NCBI GenBank assembly: GCA_937141405.1
Contig: CAKZQQ010000006.1
Span: 62,001 to 126,000, forward strand
DNA length: 64,000 nt
Source of the DNA: an uncultured Campylobacterota bacterium
GTDB taxonomy: Bacteria > Campylobacterota > Campylobacteria > Campylobacterales > Sulfurovaceae
Reading direction: 5' to 3'
In this document: positions 53,004 through 62,034 of the stretch, in pieces
Numbering within the stretch: the first letter of the stretch is position 1
Layout of the letters: the number at the start of each line of letters is the position of its first letter
Position numbers and translations under genes: made by a program
The notes under the pieces: model-generated
What the model saw: the letters and a program-made list of their open reading frames with translations, nothing else
Databases searched by the model: none
Told to the model about the DNA's origin: nothing

Positions 53004-54167
53004 TTATTTATCACTCATGCTATCGACAATTGCAAGTGCTCTTTTCTTTGCATTTTCCACTTCATCAAGTACAAGTGCAACAGCTAAGCGGCGACCTTTA
53101 TGTGATTCCGGCTTGCCAAAGACACGCACGAAGCTATCTTTACTAAAGGCACTTTCCGGGATATCAAGCACGGGGCTATGGCTCTCACTTTTTGCTTTAT
53201 ATGCCCCACTTGCTCCACTACCATAAAAGGTAAAATCAAGCGGTAAACCAAGCACAGCGCGCACATGCAATGCAAACTCGCTTTGACTTTGTGTGATGAG
53301 TGTTACCATTCCCGTATCATGTGGACGAGGAGAGAGTTCTGAAAAGTAGACTACATCATTTTTAACAAAGAACTCCACACCAAATATCCCTCTGCCACCA
53401 AGACCGTCCGTCACGGCTTTTGCCATCTCTTGTGCTTGTTTGAGTGCATTTTCGCTCATCGCCATAGGTTGCCAAGAGAGGATATAATCCCCATCTTTTT
53501 GCACATGCCCGATAGGCTCACAAAAGACGGTTTCATTTTCTGTTCGTACCGTCAAAAGCGTAATCTCATAATCAAAAGGGATAAACTCCTCGACGATGAG
53601 TTCACTCGCATCGCCTCTCGCTTCTTTTGCTATCTCCCATGAGCGCTCTATATCATCAGGAGTTTTTGCGATACTTTGTCCATGTCCCGAGCTACTCATA
53701 ACAGGCTTGATAACGCAAGGGTAACCAAGTGCATCAGCGGCTGCTCGAAGTTCATCCAAACTTTTTACAAATTGGTAGCCACTTGTTTTAAGTCCAAGAT
53801 TTTCAGAGGCAAAGACTCTGATATTTTTTCTATTCATTGTTTTATTGACCGCTTCAGCATTGGGGATCACATGATAACCTCTTGCTTCTGCTTCAAAGAG
53901 TGCTTCGATGTTAATCGCCTCCACTTCAGGGAGGATAAATGAGGGTTTCTCTTTTTCAATCACTTCTAAAAGCGCCTCTTTACTTTTCATATCTATAGCA
54001 TAGCTACGATTGGCTACAAGGTGCGCAGGGGCATTTTCATATCTATCGACAGCAACGACTTCAATCCCGAGTCTGCTTGCTTCGATGGCAACCTCTTTGC
54101 CGAGTTCGCCTGAGCCTAGGAGCATGATTTTGATGGCATTTTGTTGGAGCGGAGTAGTAAAGCGCAT
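53004..54167 (-). CDS. purT: PurT, formate-dependent glycinamide ribonucleotide transformylase
   Basis: 387 residues, ATP-grasp enzyme: N-terminal [50 protein letters not shown] (ATP lid) and [11 protein letters not shown]...[15 protein letters not shown]. It uses formate and ATP instead of formyl-THF in purine synthesis. The 180 bases upstream carry Fur-like sites facing exbB. Confidence 0.96.
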   Translation of the reverse strand: MRFTTPLQQNAIKIMLLGSGELGKEVAIEASRLGIEVVAVDRYENAPAHLVANRSYAIDMKSKEALLEVIEKEKPSFILPEVEAINIEALFEAEARGYHVIPNAEAVNKTMNRKNIRVFASENLGLKTSGYQFVKSLDELRAAADALGYPCVIKPVMSSSGHGQSIAKTPDDIERSWEIAKEARGDASELIVEEFIPFDYEITLLTVRTENETVFCEPIGHVQKDGDYILSWQPMAMSENALKQAQEMAKAVTDGLGGRGIFGVEFFVKNDVVYFSELSPRPHDTGMVTLITQSQSEFALHVRAVLGLPLDFTFYGSGASGAYKAKSESHSPVLDIPESAFSKDSFVRVFGKPESHKGRRLAVALVLDEVENAKKRALAIVDSMSDK

Positions 54168-54261
54168 AGTAAATCCTCATTGAAATTATAGTAAAGATTG
54201 TATCGAAAATCAGATAAAAATCTTAGGCTTATGCATCAAGCACATATAAAATATCTCTAAA

Positions 54262-54337
54262 TTTGAAAATCATTATCAAAAATAAGTTTCAATTAAAAAT
54301 ATAAAGATATACTTCTAATTATGATAATCATTATTAT
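54262..54337. promoter_or_regulatory. Two Fur-box-like sites upstream of exbB
   Basis: TTGAAAATCATTATCAA (54263-54279) and ATTATGATAATCATTATTA (54319-54337), which contains the palindrome ATGAT-A-ATCAT, match the GATAAT/ATTATC hexamers of Fur boxes. They lie in the purT-exbB gap before the iron-uptake genes. Confidence 0.7.
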
Positions 54338-54360
54338 TTGTATAAAGGATGCTAAAGGCT

Positions 54361-54783
54361 ATGGAAGAGTTAAAAGATTATATTGAGTACGGTGTTATCG
54401 GTATTCTGATTGTTATGAGTATTTTCTCACTTACTGTTACGATAGAGAGACTTATCTATTTTAAAAGAGTTAAGCTGACTCAATTTAAAACGAAAAATGA
54501 GGCCGAGATAGGGCTTTCAAATAATCTCTCAATGCTTTCTATTATCGGCTCAAATGCTCCTTATGTGGGTTTGCTTGGGACGGTATTTGGCATTATGATC
54601 GTTTTTTATGATATGGGGATGAGTGAAGGGATTGACCCTAATGTCATCGTCATAGGACTTTCGATGGCGCTGAAAGTGACAGCAATCGGACTTTTGGTTG
54701 CCATCCCTTCAACCATGATCTATAGCGGCTATTTACGAAAAGTAGATAAATTGATGGCGAGGTGGGAAGATGAGGTCGCTTAA
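54361..54783 (+). CDS. exbB: ExbB/TolQ-type proton channel subunit
   Basis: About 140 residues with three membrane helices: YGVIGILIVMSIFSLTVTIER, then SIIGSNAPYVGLLGTVFGIMI and the long GLSMALKVTAIGLLVAIPSTM segment. This short form is usual in Campylobacterota. It couples the proton gradient to TonB with ExbD. ATG 54361 is preferred since AAAGG abuts ATG 54349 with no spacing. Fur-like sites lie upstream. Confidence 0.88.
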   Translation: MEELKDYIEYGVIGILIVMSIFSLTVTIERLIYFKRVKLTQFKTKNEAEIGLSNNLSMLSIIGSNAPYVGLLGTVFGIMIVFYDMGMSEGIDPNVIVIGLSMALKVTAIGLLVAIPSTMIYSGYLRKVDKLMARWEDEVA

Positions 54784-55147
54784 ACGCCAAGAGGGGATGA
54801 ATGTCGTCCCCTTCATCGACGTACTTTTGGTTTTGCTTGCCATTATTTTTGTTATCTCAAATTTTATAGCATTGGGCAAGATAGAGGTCAATCTTCCAAG
54901 TGCGAGTACAACAACAGAGATCAAGGAGACAAAGCATCATATAGCAATCACAAAAGATGGAGAGTTATTTTTTAATGATGAGAGTATCTCAAAAGAGGCA
55001 TTTGAAGAGAAAATTAAAGAGATAAAAAAAGAGGATATTGTGATTATCCGTTCTGATAAAAAGGCATTTTATGAGGACTTTGTTTTTGTGATTGATACAC
55101 TCAAAACACATCAGATAGACAAAATATCTATGGCGGTAGAAAAATGA
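54770..55147 (+). CDS. exbD: ExbD/TolR-type energy transducer subunit
   Basis: 125 residues with one membrane helix carrying the proton-relay Asp (VVPFIDVLLVLLAIIFVIS) and a periplasmic domain. It starts inside exbB (14-base overlap) with GAGGTGGGAAG upstream. The stop overlaps hemP (ATGA). Confidence 0.92.
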   Translation: MRSLKRQEGMNVVPFIDVLLVLLAIIFVISNFIALGKIEVNLPSASTTTEIKETKHHIAITKDGELFFNDESISKEAFEEKIKEIKKEDIVIIRSDKKAFYEDFVFVIDTLKTHQIDKISMAVEK

Positions 55148-55272
55148 ATGAGTATGTTGTGTTGGACTCAAAAGAGCTTTTTGGTTCAGGCAAGATTATA
55201 AAGATACTCCATAACGGAAATATCTATATTTTGCGTATTACCAAAGATAATAAATTAATTCTTACAAAGTAG
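55144..55272 (+). CDS. hemP: HemP/HmuP-family small hemin-uptake protein
   Basis: 42 residues, starting in the exbD stop (ATGA). SKELFGSGKIIKILHNGNIY followed by ILRITKDNKLILTK matches the HemP pattern (S-x-x-L-hG...I-x-H-x-G-x-x-Y-x-L-R-x-T-x-x-x-KLILTK). HmuP can act as an activator of hemin-receptor genes. It links this operon to haem use and is easily missed because of its size. Confidence 0.82.
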   Translation: MNEYVVLDSKELFGSGKIIKILHNGNIYILRITKDNKLILTK

Positions 55273-55282
55273 GGGGTTGTTT

Positions 55283-55921
55283 ATGAAAGAGCGATTTTTT
55301 TTAAAAAGTTTTATTCTTTCCATGGTTTTACATGTTGCATTGTTCGCCGGTTTTGTTACTTATGATAAACCTACAGTAACAAGTTTGCCGGCAAAAGTAA
55401 TCACCTTGAGTGTGGATATGTACACGCAAGAAGAGAAAAAAGAGATTGTAGAAGAAAAAATAGAAGAGAAGCAAGTTGAGCCTGAAACCATAAAGAGAGA
55501 CTCCATCGTACAAGAGCCCATAAAGCCGAAGAAAAAACCTAAAAAAATCGTAAAAAAACAAAAAAAAGTAGAAAAAAAAGTTGCAAAACCTCAAAATCAA
55601 GAACCACTTAATGAAATGCTAACTGCTTCAAAACAAAAAGATTTTGTTCGCACTAATTTTGGGATTATTCGTGATAAAGTTTTAAAAAATCTTATCTATC
55701 CGAGAATGGCAAAAAGGATGGGACATGTAGGTACTGTTGAGGCGACATTGGTTATCTCGAGAGATGGGAGGCTACTCAAATATTATATCACAAGAAGTTC
55801 CGGATCAAAATTTTTAGATAAAGCAGCAATGCAAGCACTCCAAAAGATAAAAAATGATACTTTTCCAAAACCTGCACAACAAACACGTATAGCGTTGCCT
55901 ATAGGATTTAAGCTTAATTAA
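55283..55921 (+). CDS. tonB: TonB energy transducer
   Basis: About 212 residues: N-terminal anchor (SFILSMVLHVALFAGFV, with the membrane Ser-His pair), a Glu then Lys/Pro-rich periplasm-spanning part (PIKPKKKPKKIVKKQKK) and a TonB_C domain (YPRMAKRMGHVGTVEATLVI). It energises outer-membrane receptors. ATG 55283 has GGGGGT 7 bases upstream; TTG 55277 is less likely. Confidence 0.92.
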   Translation: MKERFFLKSFILSMVLHVALFAGFVTYDKPTVTSLPAKVITLSVDMYTQEEKKEIVEEKIEEKQVEPETIKRDSIVQEPIKPKKKPKKIVKKQKKVEKKVAKPQNQEPLNEMLTASKQKDFVRTNFGIIRDKVLKNLIYPRMAKRMGHVGTVEATLVISRDGRLLKYYITRSSGSKFLDKAAMQALQKIKNDTFPKPAQQTRIALPIGFKLN

Positions 55922-55931
55922 GGATTAGGGT

Positions 55932-56471
55932 GTGATTGAGGTTTTTATTTTGGCATTTGCGTTGAGCATGGATGCCTTTGCTGTTTCTATAGGGCTTGGT
56001 GTTAAAGAGAAGAGCGATAGCGGAAAATTAGCGCTTCAAGCCGCTGCATTTTTCGGTATATTCCAAGCCATAATGCCTTTCATTGGCTATGTAGGCGGTG
56101 TAGGATTGACGCATTATATTCAAGGCTATGATACGCTTATTGCTTTTATTCTCTTATGTTTTATAGGCGCAAAGATGATCTATGAGGCTTTCGGAGAAAA
56201 TGTCGAAGAAGAGATCTCTTTGGTGTCCAATAAAGTGCTTTTGATGCTTGCTATTGCAACCAGTATCGATGCTATGGCAGCAGGTTTTAGTCTGCATCTA
56301 TTGAGCGTCAATATTTACCTCGCGCTTATGATTATAGGTTCTGTAACCTTTTTTATATCTATTTTAGGTGTCTATATAGGGCAAAAAGGTGGTGCTCAAT
56401 TTGAGAGTCAAGCAGAGATATTAGGCGGTGTCGTTTTGATAATGATTGCATTTAAGATACTGCTTTTTTAA
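55932..56471 (+). CDS. mntP: MntP-type manganese efflux pump
   Basis: 179 residues, six helices in two repeats, with Asp motifs LALSMDAFAVSIGLG and IATSIDAMAAGFSL typical of MntP. It exports Mn2+ across the inner membrane. The start is GTG at 55932 with TAGGG upstream, only 10 bases after tonB, so it is cotranscribed with iron uptake. No yybP-ykoY riboswitch is visible. Confidence 0.88.
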   Translation: MIEVFILAFALSMDAFAVSIGLGVKEKSDSGKLALQAAAFFGIFQAIMPFIGYVGGVGLTHYIQGYDTLIAFILLCFIGAKMIYEAFGENVEEEISLVSNKVLLMLAIATSIDAMAAGFSLHLLSVNIYLALMIIGSVTFFISILGVYIGQKGGAQFESQAEILGGVVLIMIAFKILLF

Positions 56472-56498
56472 AACCTCGATAATACTTTTAGAGCGAAA

Positions 56499-56557
56499 TA
56501 TAATCCTTTTAAAACAAAAAACATATTGATAATTGATATCAATTTCTGTAATATGTT
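56499..56557 (+). promoter_or_regulatory. Promoter with Fur-like palindrome upstream of the LolA-like gene
   Basis: TATAAT (56499-56504) is followed by TTGATAATTGATATCAATT (56526-56544), holding the perfect palindrome AATTGATATCAATT. An outer dyad AACATATT/AATATGTT (56520-56527, 56550-56557) flanks it. The operator lies just after the predicted start, where bound Fur would block transcription. Confidence 0.6.
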
Positions 56558-56582
56558 GAGAAAAAACGGGGATGTATATTTT

Positions 56583-57350
56583 ATGTTTAGAAAAATATTA
56601 TTAGTCATAAGTGTAGTTTCTTTCTCTTTCGCATTAACTCCTTTTGAAATCGCACAAAAAGTAAAAGAAAACTCAGACGGATACGGTAGCTCTAAAAGTA
56701 CCCTTGAAATGGTTTTGATAGATCAGACAAAAAACGAATCAAAAAGAGTGATGCATTCGCTTTCTTTTGAAAATAGAGACAAAAACGGTAAAGATGGCGA
56801 TAAATCTTTAATGGAATTTAAGATGCCCTTAGATGTAAAAGGGACAAAATTTTTAACACATGAGAAGATCGATAAAAATAATAACCAATGGTTGTATCTG
56901 CCTGCACTGAAGCGCATTAAGCGCATTACAAGTAAAAATAAAAGCGGTTCGTTTATGGGGAGTGAATTCTCTTATGAGGATATCGCCTCAAGAGAGCCTT
57001 CAAAATACGATTACTCCAAAGAGTATAAGGAGGTGGAGCTTAAAGGGGTTAAAAGCTATAAATATGAGCGTTATCCAAAAGATCAAAACTCAGGATATTC
57101 CAAGCAGATCGTTTGGGTGGATGCATCACGGTTTGTGGGCTTAAAAATCGAATTTTATGATAGAAAAAAAGAGCTTTTAAAAACGGCAACATATAGCAAC
57201 TATAAAAAAATAGGCGATACATATCGAGTCGGTAGCATATTTATGCAAAATCATCAAAATCATAAAAGTACGAAATTAAACTATCTTGAGGATGAGATTC
57301 ATCTTAATCTTGATGCTTCGCTTTTTACAAAAAGATATCTAAAAGATTAA
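56583..57350 (+). CDS. LolA-like outer-membrane lipoprotein-sorting protein (COG2834 type)
   Basis: About 255 residues with an N-terminal signal peptide (MFRKILLVISVVSFSFA) and a LolA-like half-barrel: DGYGSSKSTLEMVLIDQ, GTKFLTHEKIDKNNNQWLYL, PALKRIKRITS, GSFMGSEFSYEDI and WVDASRFVGLKIEFYDR. Such proteins sit beside MMPL-type RND pumps and are thought to carry lipids or hydrophobic molecules across the periplasm. ATG 56583 starts the signal peptide; an earlier ATG at 56526 lies in the operator. It follows a Fur-like palindrome. Confidence 0.85.
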   Translation: MFRKILLVISVVSFSFALTPFEIAQKVKENSDGYGSSKSTLEMVLIDQTKNESKRVMHSLSFENRDKNGKDGDKSLMEFKMPLDVKGTKFLTHEKIDKNNNQWLYLPALKRIKRITSKNKSGSFMGSEFSYEDIASREPSKYDYSKEYKEVELKGVKSYKYERYPKDQNSGYSKQIVWVDASRFVGLKIEFYDRKKELLKTATYSNYKKIGDTYRVGSIFMQNHQNHKSTKLNYLEDEIHLNLDASLFTKRYLKD

Positions 57351-57353
57351 CGG

Positions 57354-58505
57354 TTGAAGCGATTTCTTTTTTTCTCTTTTGCGGTGAGTGCTCTTTGTGC
57401 AAATGAGTTGGAGCTCAAAAGCTATATTGGATATGAGTATAAATCCTATCTTAAAAAGAGTGTAGACAAAAGAGATTATAACAGCGCTTTGACATTTCAA
57501 AATGAATTAAAATATTCGTTTGACAATTCAAGGCTCTACTCAAAAATAGATATTATAGAAGATACCGACGAATCGCAAAGAGATTATATTGACCTTACAG
57601 AATTTTATATTGTTGTTCCTTCGAGTAATTTTGATTTTTATTTTGGCAAAAGAGTGATTTTTTTAGGGAGTTTAGAGGCGTATAATATAGTAGACATCTT
57701 TAATCGCCAAAATTATCAACGCGATTCGCTTAGTGAGTATAAAAAAGGTGTATATCTAATAGGTATTAATTACTATTTTGAAGATGATTCGAGACTCAAT
57801 GTTTACATAAAAAGTTTCGAAGAAGATATAAAGTTCCTTTCTGAGAGCTCACCTTATTACCCTTTTGGTGCAAATACATACGACAAAAAACTTCTTTTTG
57901 CAAACGGCAACGAACAACCCTCTTTATTGCTGACATATGCAAAAACTTACGATGAATATATAACAGCAGATGTATGTTATGGGTTTTTTTACGGGTACGA
58001 TGATCATTTGTTTTCAAAAAAAAGCGGAAACAAATATCAAAGTATGCTGTTTCAAAGCATGAAATTTTTTACTTATGATACTTTTGTGGTAGGTGCGGCA
58101 CTTTTAAAATTAGAAGCAAGTTTTACAAAGATTCAAGATGATGCCCATTATGATCTTGATGATTTTTATGATATCGGTATCGGGGCTGAATATACGCTTG
58201 AGAGAATAATAGGCAATCATAATCTTGGGATTATAGTCGAATATTATAAAGCTGACGACCCGTTTACTTTTTTTGATAATGATCTTTTTTTTGCGCTCCG
58301 CTACTCACTCAACGATAAAGATTCCAGTGAATTTCTAGGAGGTATTGTCAAAGATTTACAAAGCGATGAGGTAAGTGCTTATGCAAAATATGAGGGAAGA
58401 TTGAGTGATATGTTCAAAATTAGCGCAGATATCAGATATCTTAAAGGTGAGAATTATCTCGATGAACATCTGCGTTTAGGATGTGAAATAAAATACTACT
58501 TTTAA
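57354..58505 (+). CDS. Outer-membrane beta-barrel protein of the RND cluster
   Basis: 383 residues with a signal peptide (KRFLFFSFAVSALCA), alternating aromatic/polar strands throughout and a C-terminal Phe-Tyr-Phe ending (LGCEIKYYF), the usual barrel-assembly signal. It has no specific domain I recognise, but resembles DUF1302/alginate-export-like barrels that partner MMPL pumps. It starts at TTG 57354, 3 bases after the LolA-like gene. Confidence 0.7.
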   Translation: MKRFLFFSFAVSALCANELELKSYIGYEYKSYLKKSVDKRDYNSALTFQNELKYSFDNSRLYSKIDIIEDTDESQRDYIDLTEFYIVVPSSNFDFYFGKRVIFLGSLEAYNIVDIFNRQNYQRDSLSEYKKGVYLIGINYYFEDDSRLNVYIKSFEEDIKFLSESSPYYPFGANTYDKKLLFANGNEQPSLLLTYAKTYDEYITADVCYGFFYGYDDHLFSKKSGNKYQSMLFQSMKFFTYDTFVVGAALLKLEASFTKIQDDAHYDLDDFYDIGIGAEYTLERIIGNHNLGIIVEYYKADDPFTFFDNDLFFALRYSLNDKDSSEFLGGIVKDLQSDEVSAYAKYEGRLSDMFKISADIRYLKGENYLDEHLRLGCEIKYYF

Positions 58506-58518
58506 CAAAGGAAACAAC

Positions 58519-60822
58519 ATGTTAGATAAAACAAGATTTGCGAAGGGTATCATCAAATATAGATGGGCTATCGTTCTACTGATACCCCTTTTGATTGTCT
58601 TACTTTTTGCTTTAAATATAAAAAATGCAGGGGTTGAAACCGATTTTAAGATGTGGTTTGATAAAGATTCAAAAGTGATGCAAAATTTTGAGCATTTTAA
58701 GCAGACTTTCGGCTCGGATGACAGATTGATGATAGCATTGAGAAATGAAAAAGGGATTTTTCAAAAAGAGACACTTGAAAGCATTCAAGATATAACTGAA
58801 GCGCTTTGGCAAACGAAATTCATTGCAAGGGTAGACTCGATTACCAACTATCAATATGTGCATGTAAGTAGTGATGATCCCGATGATATTATCGTGGAAG
58901 ATTTCATAGAAGATATCGATACGCTGAGTGATTTAGACTTGAAGGAAAAAGAGAAAATCGCCGTCAATGATGTGCAGACAAAAAATCTTTTGGTATCTGC
59001 AGACGGGAAATCGGCAGTTATAGTTGCTCGTATGGTATATTCTGAACACTTGAAGCCTGCCGATTATATTGCTTTACACAAAAGTGCAAATGCAATAATC
59101 GAACAAAATAGACTTCGCGGAGTAGAATATTATAGCATGGGAGTTCCTGCTTATACAAACGCCTTTATGAGCACGATTAATAGCAACGCCAAGATATTTT
59201 TTCCGGTGTTTCTTCTAGCTATTATTGCTCTACTTGCTCTTATCTTTAGAAATATTTGGGGAGTTGTTTTGCCAATTACGGTAGTGGTATTAACGATCTT
59301 GTTTATTGCCGGATTTACATTCGGACTAGGATATAAGCTCAACACTATCACATCGATGTTTCCTATATTTATTATCGCTATAGGTATTGCCGATTCAATT
59401 CATATATTTTGGGTATGGAAGCATAAACGCGAAGAAGGGGCGAACAATGAAGAGAGTGTTATTTTCTCCATAGAAAAGAATTTTATGCCCGCGCTCATTA
59501 CTTCATTGACGACATTTGCAGGGTTTATCTCTCTTGGTATTAGTAAGATTGTTCCCATGCAGGCATTTGGGATACTGCTTGCTTCAGGTGCGGTTATGGC
59601 ATTTTTATTGAGTATTTTGCTTTTACCTGCTTTTTTAAGCGTGATTCATCCAAAGATAAAAGTTAAAAAACAAAATACCGATAAATTAAAAGAGAGAGTT
59701 GCTCAATATACTCATTTTGTTGTAAGAAATGATGTAAGAATTATCATTCTAAGTGTTTTATTTATAGTTGTTTGTACAATCGGGATCAAAGATATAAGTA
59801 TTGATACCGATTTTGCCAAGCAGTTCGGAAAAGATACGCCCATTCGAAAAAGTGCTGAATTTGTTGAAAAAAATATAGGCGGAACCATTTATCTTGAGAT
59901 CATTGTCGATTCCAAAGAAAAATCGGGCGTCAATAATCCACGATTAATGAAAGATGTTGATAGATTTAGTGAAGCATTCATGAAGCGATATGAGAGAATA
60001 CGCCATGTGAGTTCTCTTTCTCAAGTTATCAAACGCTATCACAAGTTGATGAACGGTGATCAAGAGACATTTTATAAGATACCTAATTCAAAAGAGCTAA
60101 TCTCCCAATATATGCTTCTGTATTCTCTTTCATTGCCTCAAGGAATGGGTATTAACGATATGATGGATGTAGATGGTAGGTATCTTAGGGTTACTGCTAT
60201 GATGAATATCACGAGTGAAGCCAAAAAGCTTGAGATGTACAATTGGACAAGAAAATGGTGGAAGGAAAATAGTAAATTTAGCGCTACCCTAGAAGGATTA
60301 ACAATGATTAGTGGACATATGAGGATGGAATTGACAAATACGCTTATAACCTCTATCTCTTTAGCTTTAGTTTTTGTAACATTAATCTTTTGGCTTGCAT
60401 TTAGAAGTAAGTTTTTTATGGCAATTTCAACACTGCCGAATATCGCCCCTTTGCTTATTGCAACAGGGCTTACAGGATGGCTTGGAATCAACCTTGATCT
60501 TGGAATGGCGATTGTTTTTGTCGTAATCATAGGAATTGCAATAGACGATACGGTGCATTTTTTATCAAAATATAAAGCTGCAGTCAAAAAAGGAGAGAGT
60601 TTGATCGAAGCTATAGAGGAATCTTTGTTGCTTAGTGGGAGCGCAATAGTGATAACCACGGTTATTTTAGTCCTTGGTTTTGCGACTTTTTTGTTTAGCG
60701 ATTTTGCTATATATAGTAATTTTGGACTTCTTAGTAGTGTGGCACTCTCTTTAGCGATGCTCTTTGATCTTATGCTTTTACCGGCAATTATTAGTGTGAT
60801 AGAAAAAAGGAGAATAAAATGA
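58519..60822 (+). CDS. MMPL-type RND superfamily exporter
   Basis: 767 residues with two repeats of one helix, a periplasmic loop (porter domain) and five further helices. Charged helix residues lie in IIAIGIADSIHIFWVWKH and GIAIDDTVHFLSKYK. These proton-driven pumps move lipids or other hydrophobic substrates and belong to COG1033. AAAGGAAAC precedes the ATG. Its stop overlaps the MFS start (ATGA). With the LolA-like protein and barrel it could span the envelope. Confidence 0.88.
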   Translation: MLDKTRFAKGIIKYRWAIVLLIPLLIVLLFALNIKNAGVETDFKMWFDKDSKVMQNFEHFKQTFGSDDRLMIALRNEKGIFQKETLESIQDITEALWQTKFIARVDSITNYQYVHVSSDDPDDIIVEDFIEDIDTLSDLDLKEKEKIAVNDVQTKNLLVSADGKSAVIVARMVYSEHLKPADYIALHKSANAIIEQNRLRGVEYYSMGVPAYTNAFMSTINSNAKIFFPVFLLAIIALLALIFRNIWGVVLPITVVVLTILFIAGFTFGLGYKLNTITSMFPIFIIAIGIADSIHIFWVWKHKREEGANNEESVIFSIEKNFMPALITSLTTFAGFISLGISKIVPMQAFGILLASGAVMAFLLSILLLPAFLSVIHPKIKVKKQNTDKLKERVAQYTHFVVRNDVRIIILSVLFIVVCTIGIKDISIDTDFAKQFGKDTPIRKSAEFVEKNIGGTIYLEIIVDSKEKSGVNNPRLMKDVDRFSEAFMKRYERIRHVSSLSQVIKRYHKLMNGDQETFYKIPNSKELISQYMLLYSLSLPQGMGINDMMDVDGRYLRVTAMMNITSEAKKLEMYNWTRKWWKENSKFSATLEGLTMISGHMRMELTNTLITSISLALVFVTLIFWLAFRSKFFMAISTLPNIAPLLIATGLTGWLGINLDLGMAIVFVVIIGIAIDDTVHFLSKYKAAVKKGESLIEAIEESLLLSGSAIVITTVILVLGFATFLFSDFAIYSNFGLLSSVALSLAMLFDLMLLPAIISVIEKRRIK

Positions 60823-62006
60823 AAGAGATGAAGATACTAGTGATTGTAAATATTTTTTGTGTCTCAGCAATGATGGCATTTTTATCGGTAGTAGGACCGA
60901 TTACTAGAGAGTTAAATCTGCAAGAGTGGCATGCGGGTGTTACCGTTGCTATTGCGGGAGTTTTGTGGGTATTTTTTTCAAGATATTGGGGAAAGAAAAG
61001 CGACAAAACAGGTAGAAAACCAATTCTATTCTTAGGTGTCTTGGGTGTTGCGATCGGTTATTTTGCGCTTGCTGTCTTTGTAGATTATGCTTTAATATCT
61101 CCGCCTGTTATTTTTATTTCACTTGCTGTTCTGGTCATAACAAGAGGCATTATCGGCGTATTTTATGCAGCAATTACTCCTGTATCAAATGCTTTAATCG
61201 CAGATGAGATAGATGAGAAGCATCGAACACCTTACATAGCAAAACTTGGAGCATCAAACGGTATGGGTATGGTGCTTGGTCCGGCTCTAGGCGGTATGCT
61301 TGCTATCTACGGGTTGGCAGTACCTCTGTATGCTTTTGCTCTATTGCCGCTTATCGCAGCTTTACTCATTTTCTTTTTTATACCGACCGTGAAGATACAT
61401 AAAACAAAAGAGCCTCCAAGCCCTAAGATTTTAGACCCGAGACTTAGAGTGCCGATGCTTGCGGCTTTTCTAACAATGTATGCCGTTGTAACCTCTCAGG
61501 TGTGTTTGGGGTTTTTTGTTATTGATATTTTGAAGTTTGATATGACAAAGAGTGCTCAGGTAACCGGCTATATACTTTCTTCTGTCGGCGTAATGTTCAT
61601 TATCGCTCAGATACTTGTAAGTAGATTCAAAAATGTTACGCCTGTTCATTGGCTTCAATACGGTGCTCTAATCGCAATGTTCGGGTTTGTTTTCGTCTCC
61701 TTGAGCACAACACAACTTTTTTTAACAATCGGATTTTGCATTTCTACTTTTGGTATGGGGTTTATATTTCCTGCTTTTCAAACATTGGCAGTAAATTTAG
61801 TTGATAGAGAGGAGAGAGGTGCTGCTTCGGGTACCGTTTCTGCGGCGCAAGGACTAGGAATGATAGTTGGGCCGTTGGCGAGCACTTTTCTCTACGAGAT
61901 AAGTCCTATAACTCCATTTGCATTTGCAGCACTTGCATTTGGAGGGTTGTTATTTATCTCTTTTAAAGAGCTTAGAAGGGACAAGATAGAAGGTTGTATC
62001 GGATAA
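60819..62006 (+). CDS. MFS transporter
   Basis: 395 residues, 12 predicted helices, with motif A in the loop 2-3 (SRYWGKKSDKTGRKPILF) and GPALGGMLAIYG as motif C, typical of drug:H+ antiporters. Overlap with the RND gene (ATGA) puts it in the same Fur-linked operon, so siderophore or metabolite export is plausible. It is convergent with the ABC exporter, 28 bases away. Confidence 0.87.
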   Translation: MKEMKILVIVNIFCVSAMMAFLSVVGPITRELNLQEWHAGVTVAIAGVLWVFFSRYWGKKSDKTGRKPILFLGVLGVAIGYFALAVFVDYALISPPVIFISLAVLVITRGIIGVFYAAITPVSNALIADEIDEKHRTPYIAKLGASNGMGMVLGPALGGMLAIYGLAVPLYAFALLPLIAALLIFFFIPTVKIHKTKEPPSPKILDPRLRVPMLAAFLTMYAVVTSQVCLGFFVIDILKFDMTKSAQVTGYILSSVGVMFIIAQILVSRFKNVTPVHWLQYGALIAMFGFVFVSLSTTQLFLTIGFCISTFGMGFIFPAFQTLAVNLVDREERGAASGTVSAAQGLGMIVGPLASTFLYEISPITPFAFAALAFGGLLFISFKELRRDKIEGCIG

Positions 62007-62034
62007 AACATTTCTGTTTTAAAACTAAAAGAGT

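Noticed and set aside
55922-55931. yybP-ykoY manganese riboswitch ahead of mntP
   Set aside because: Only 10 bases separate tonB and mntP, too few for the element.
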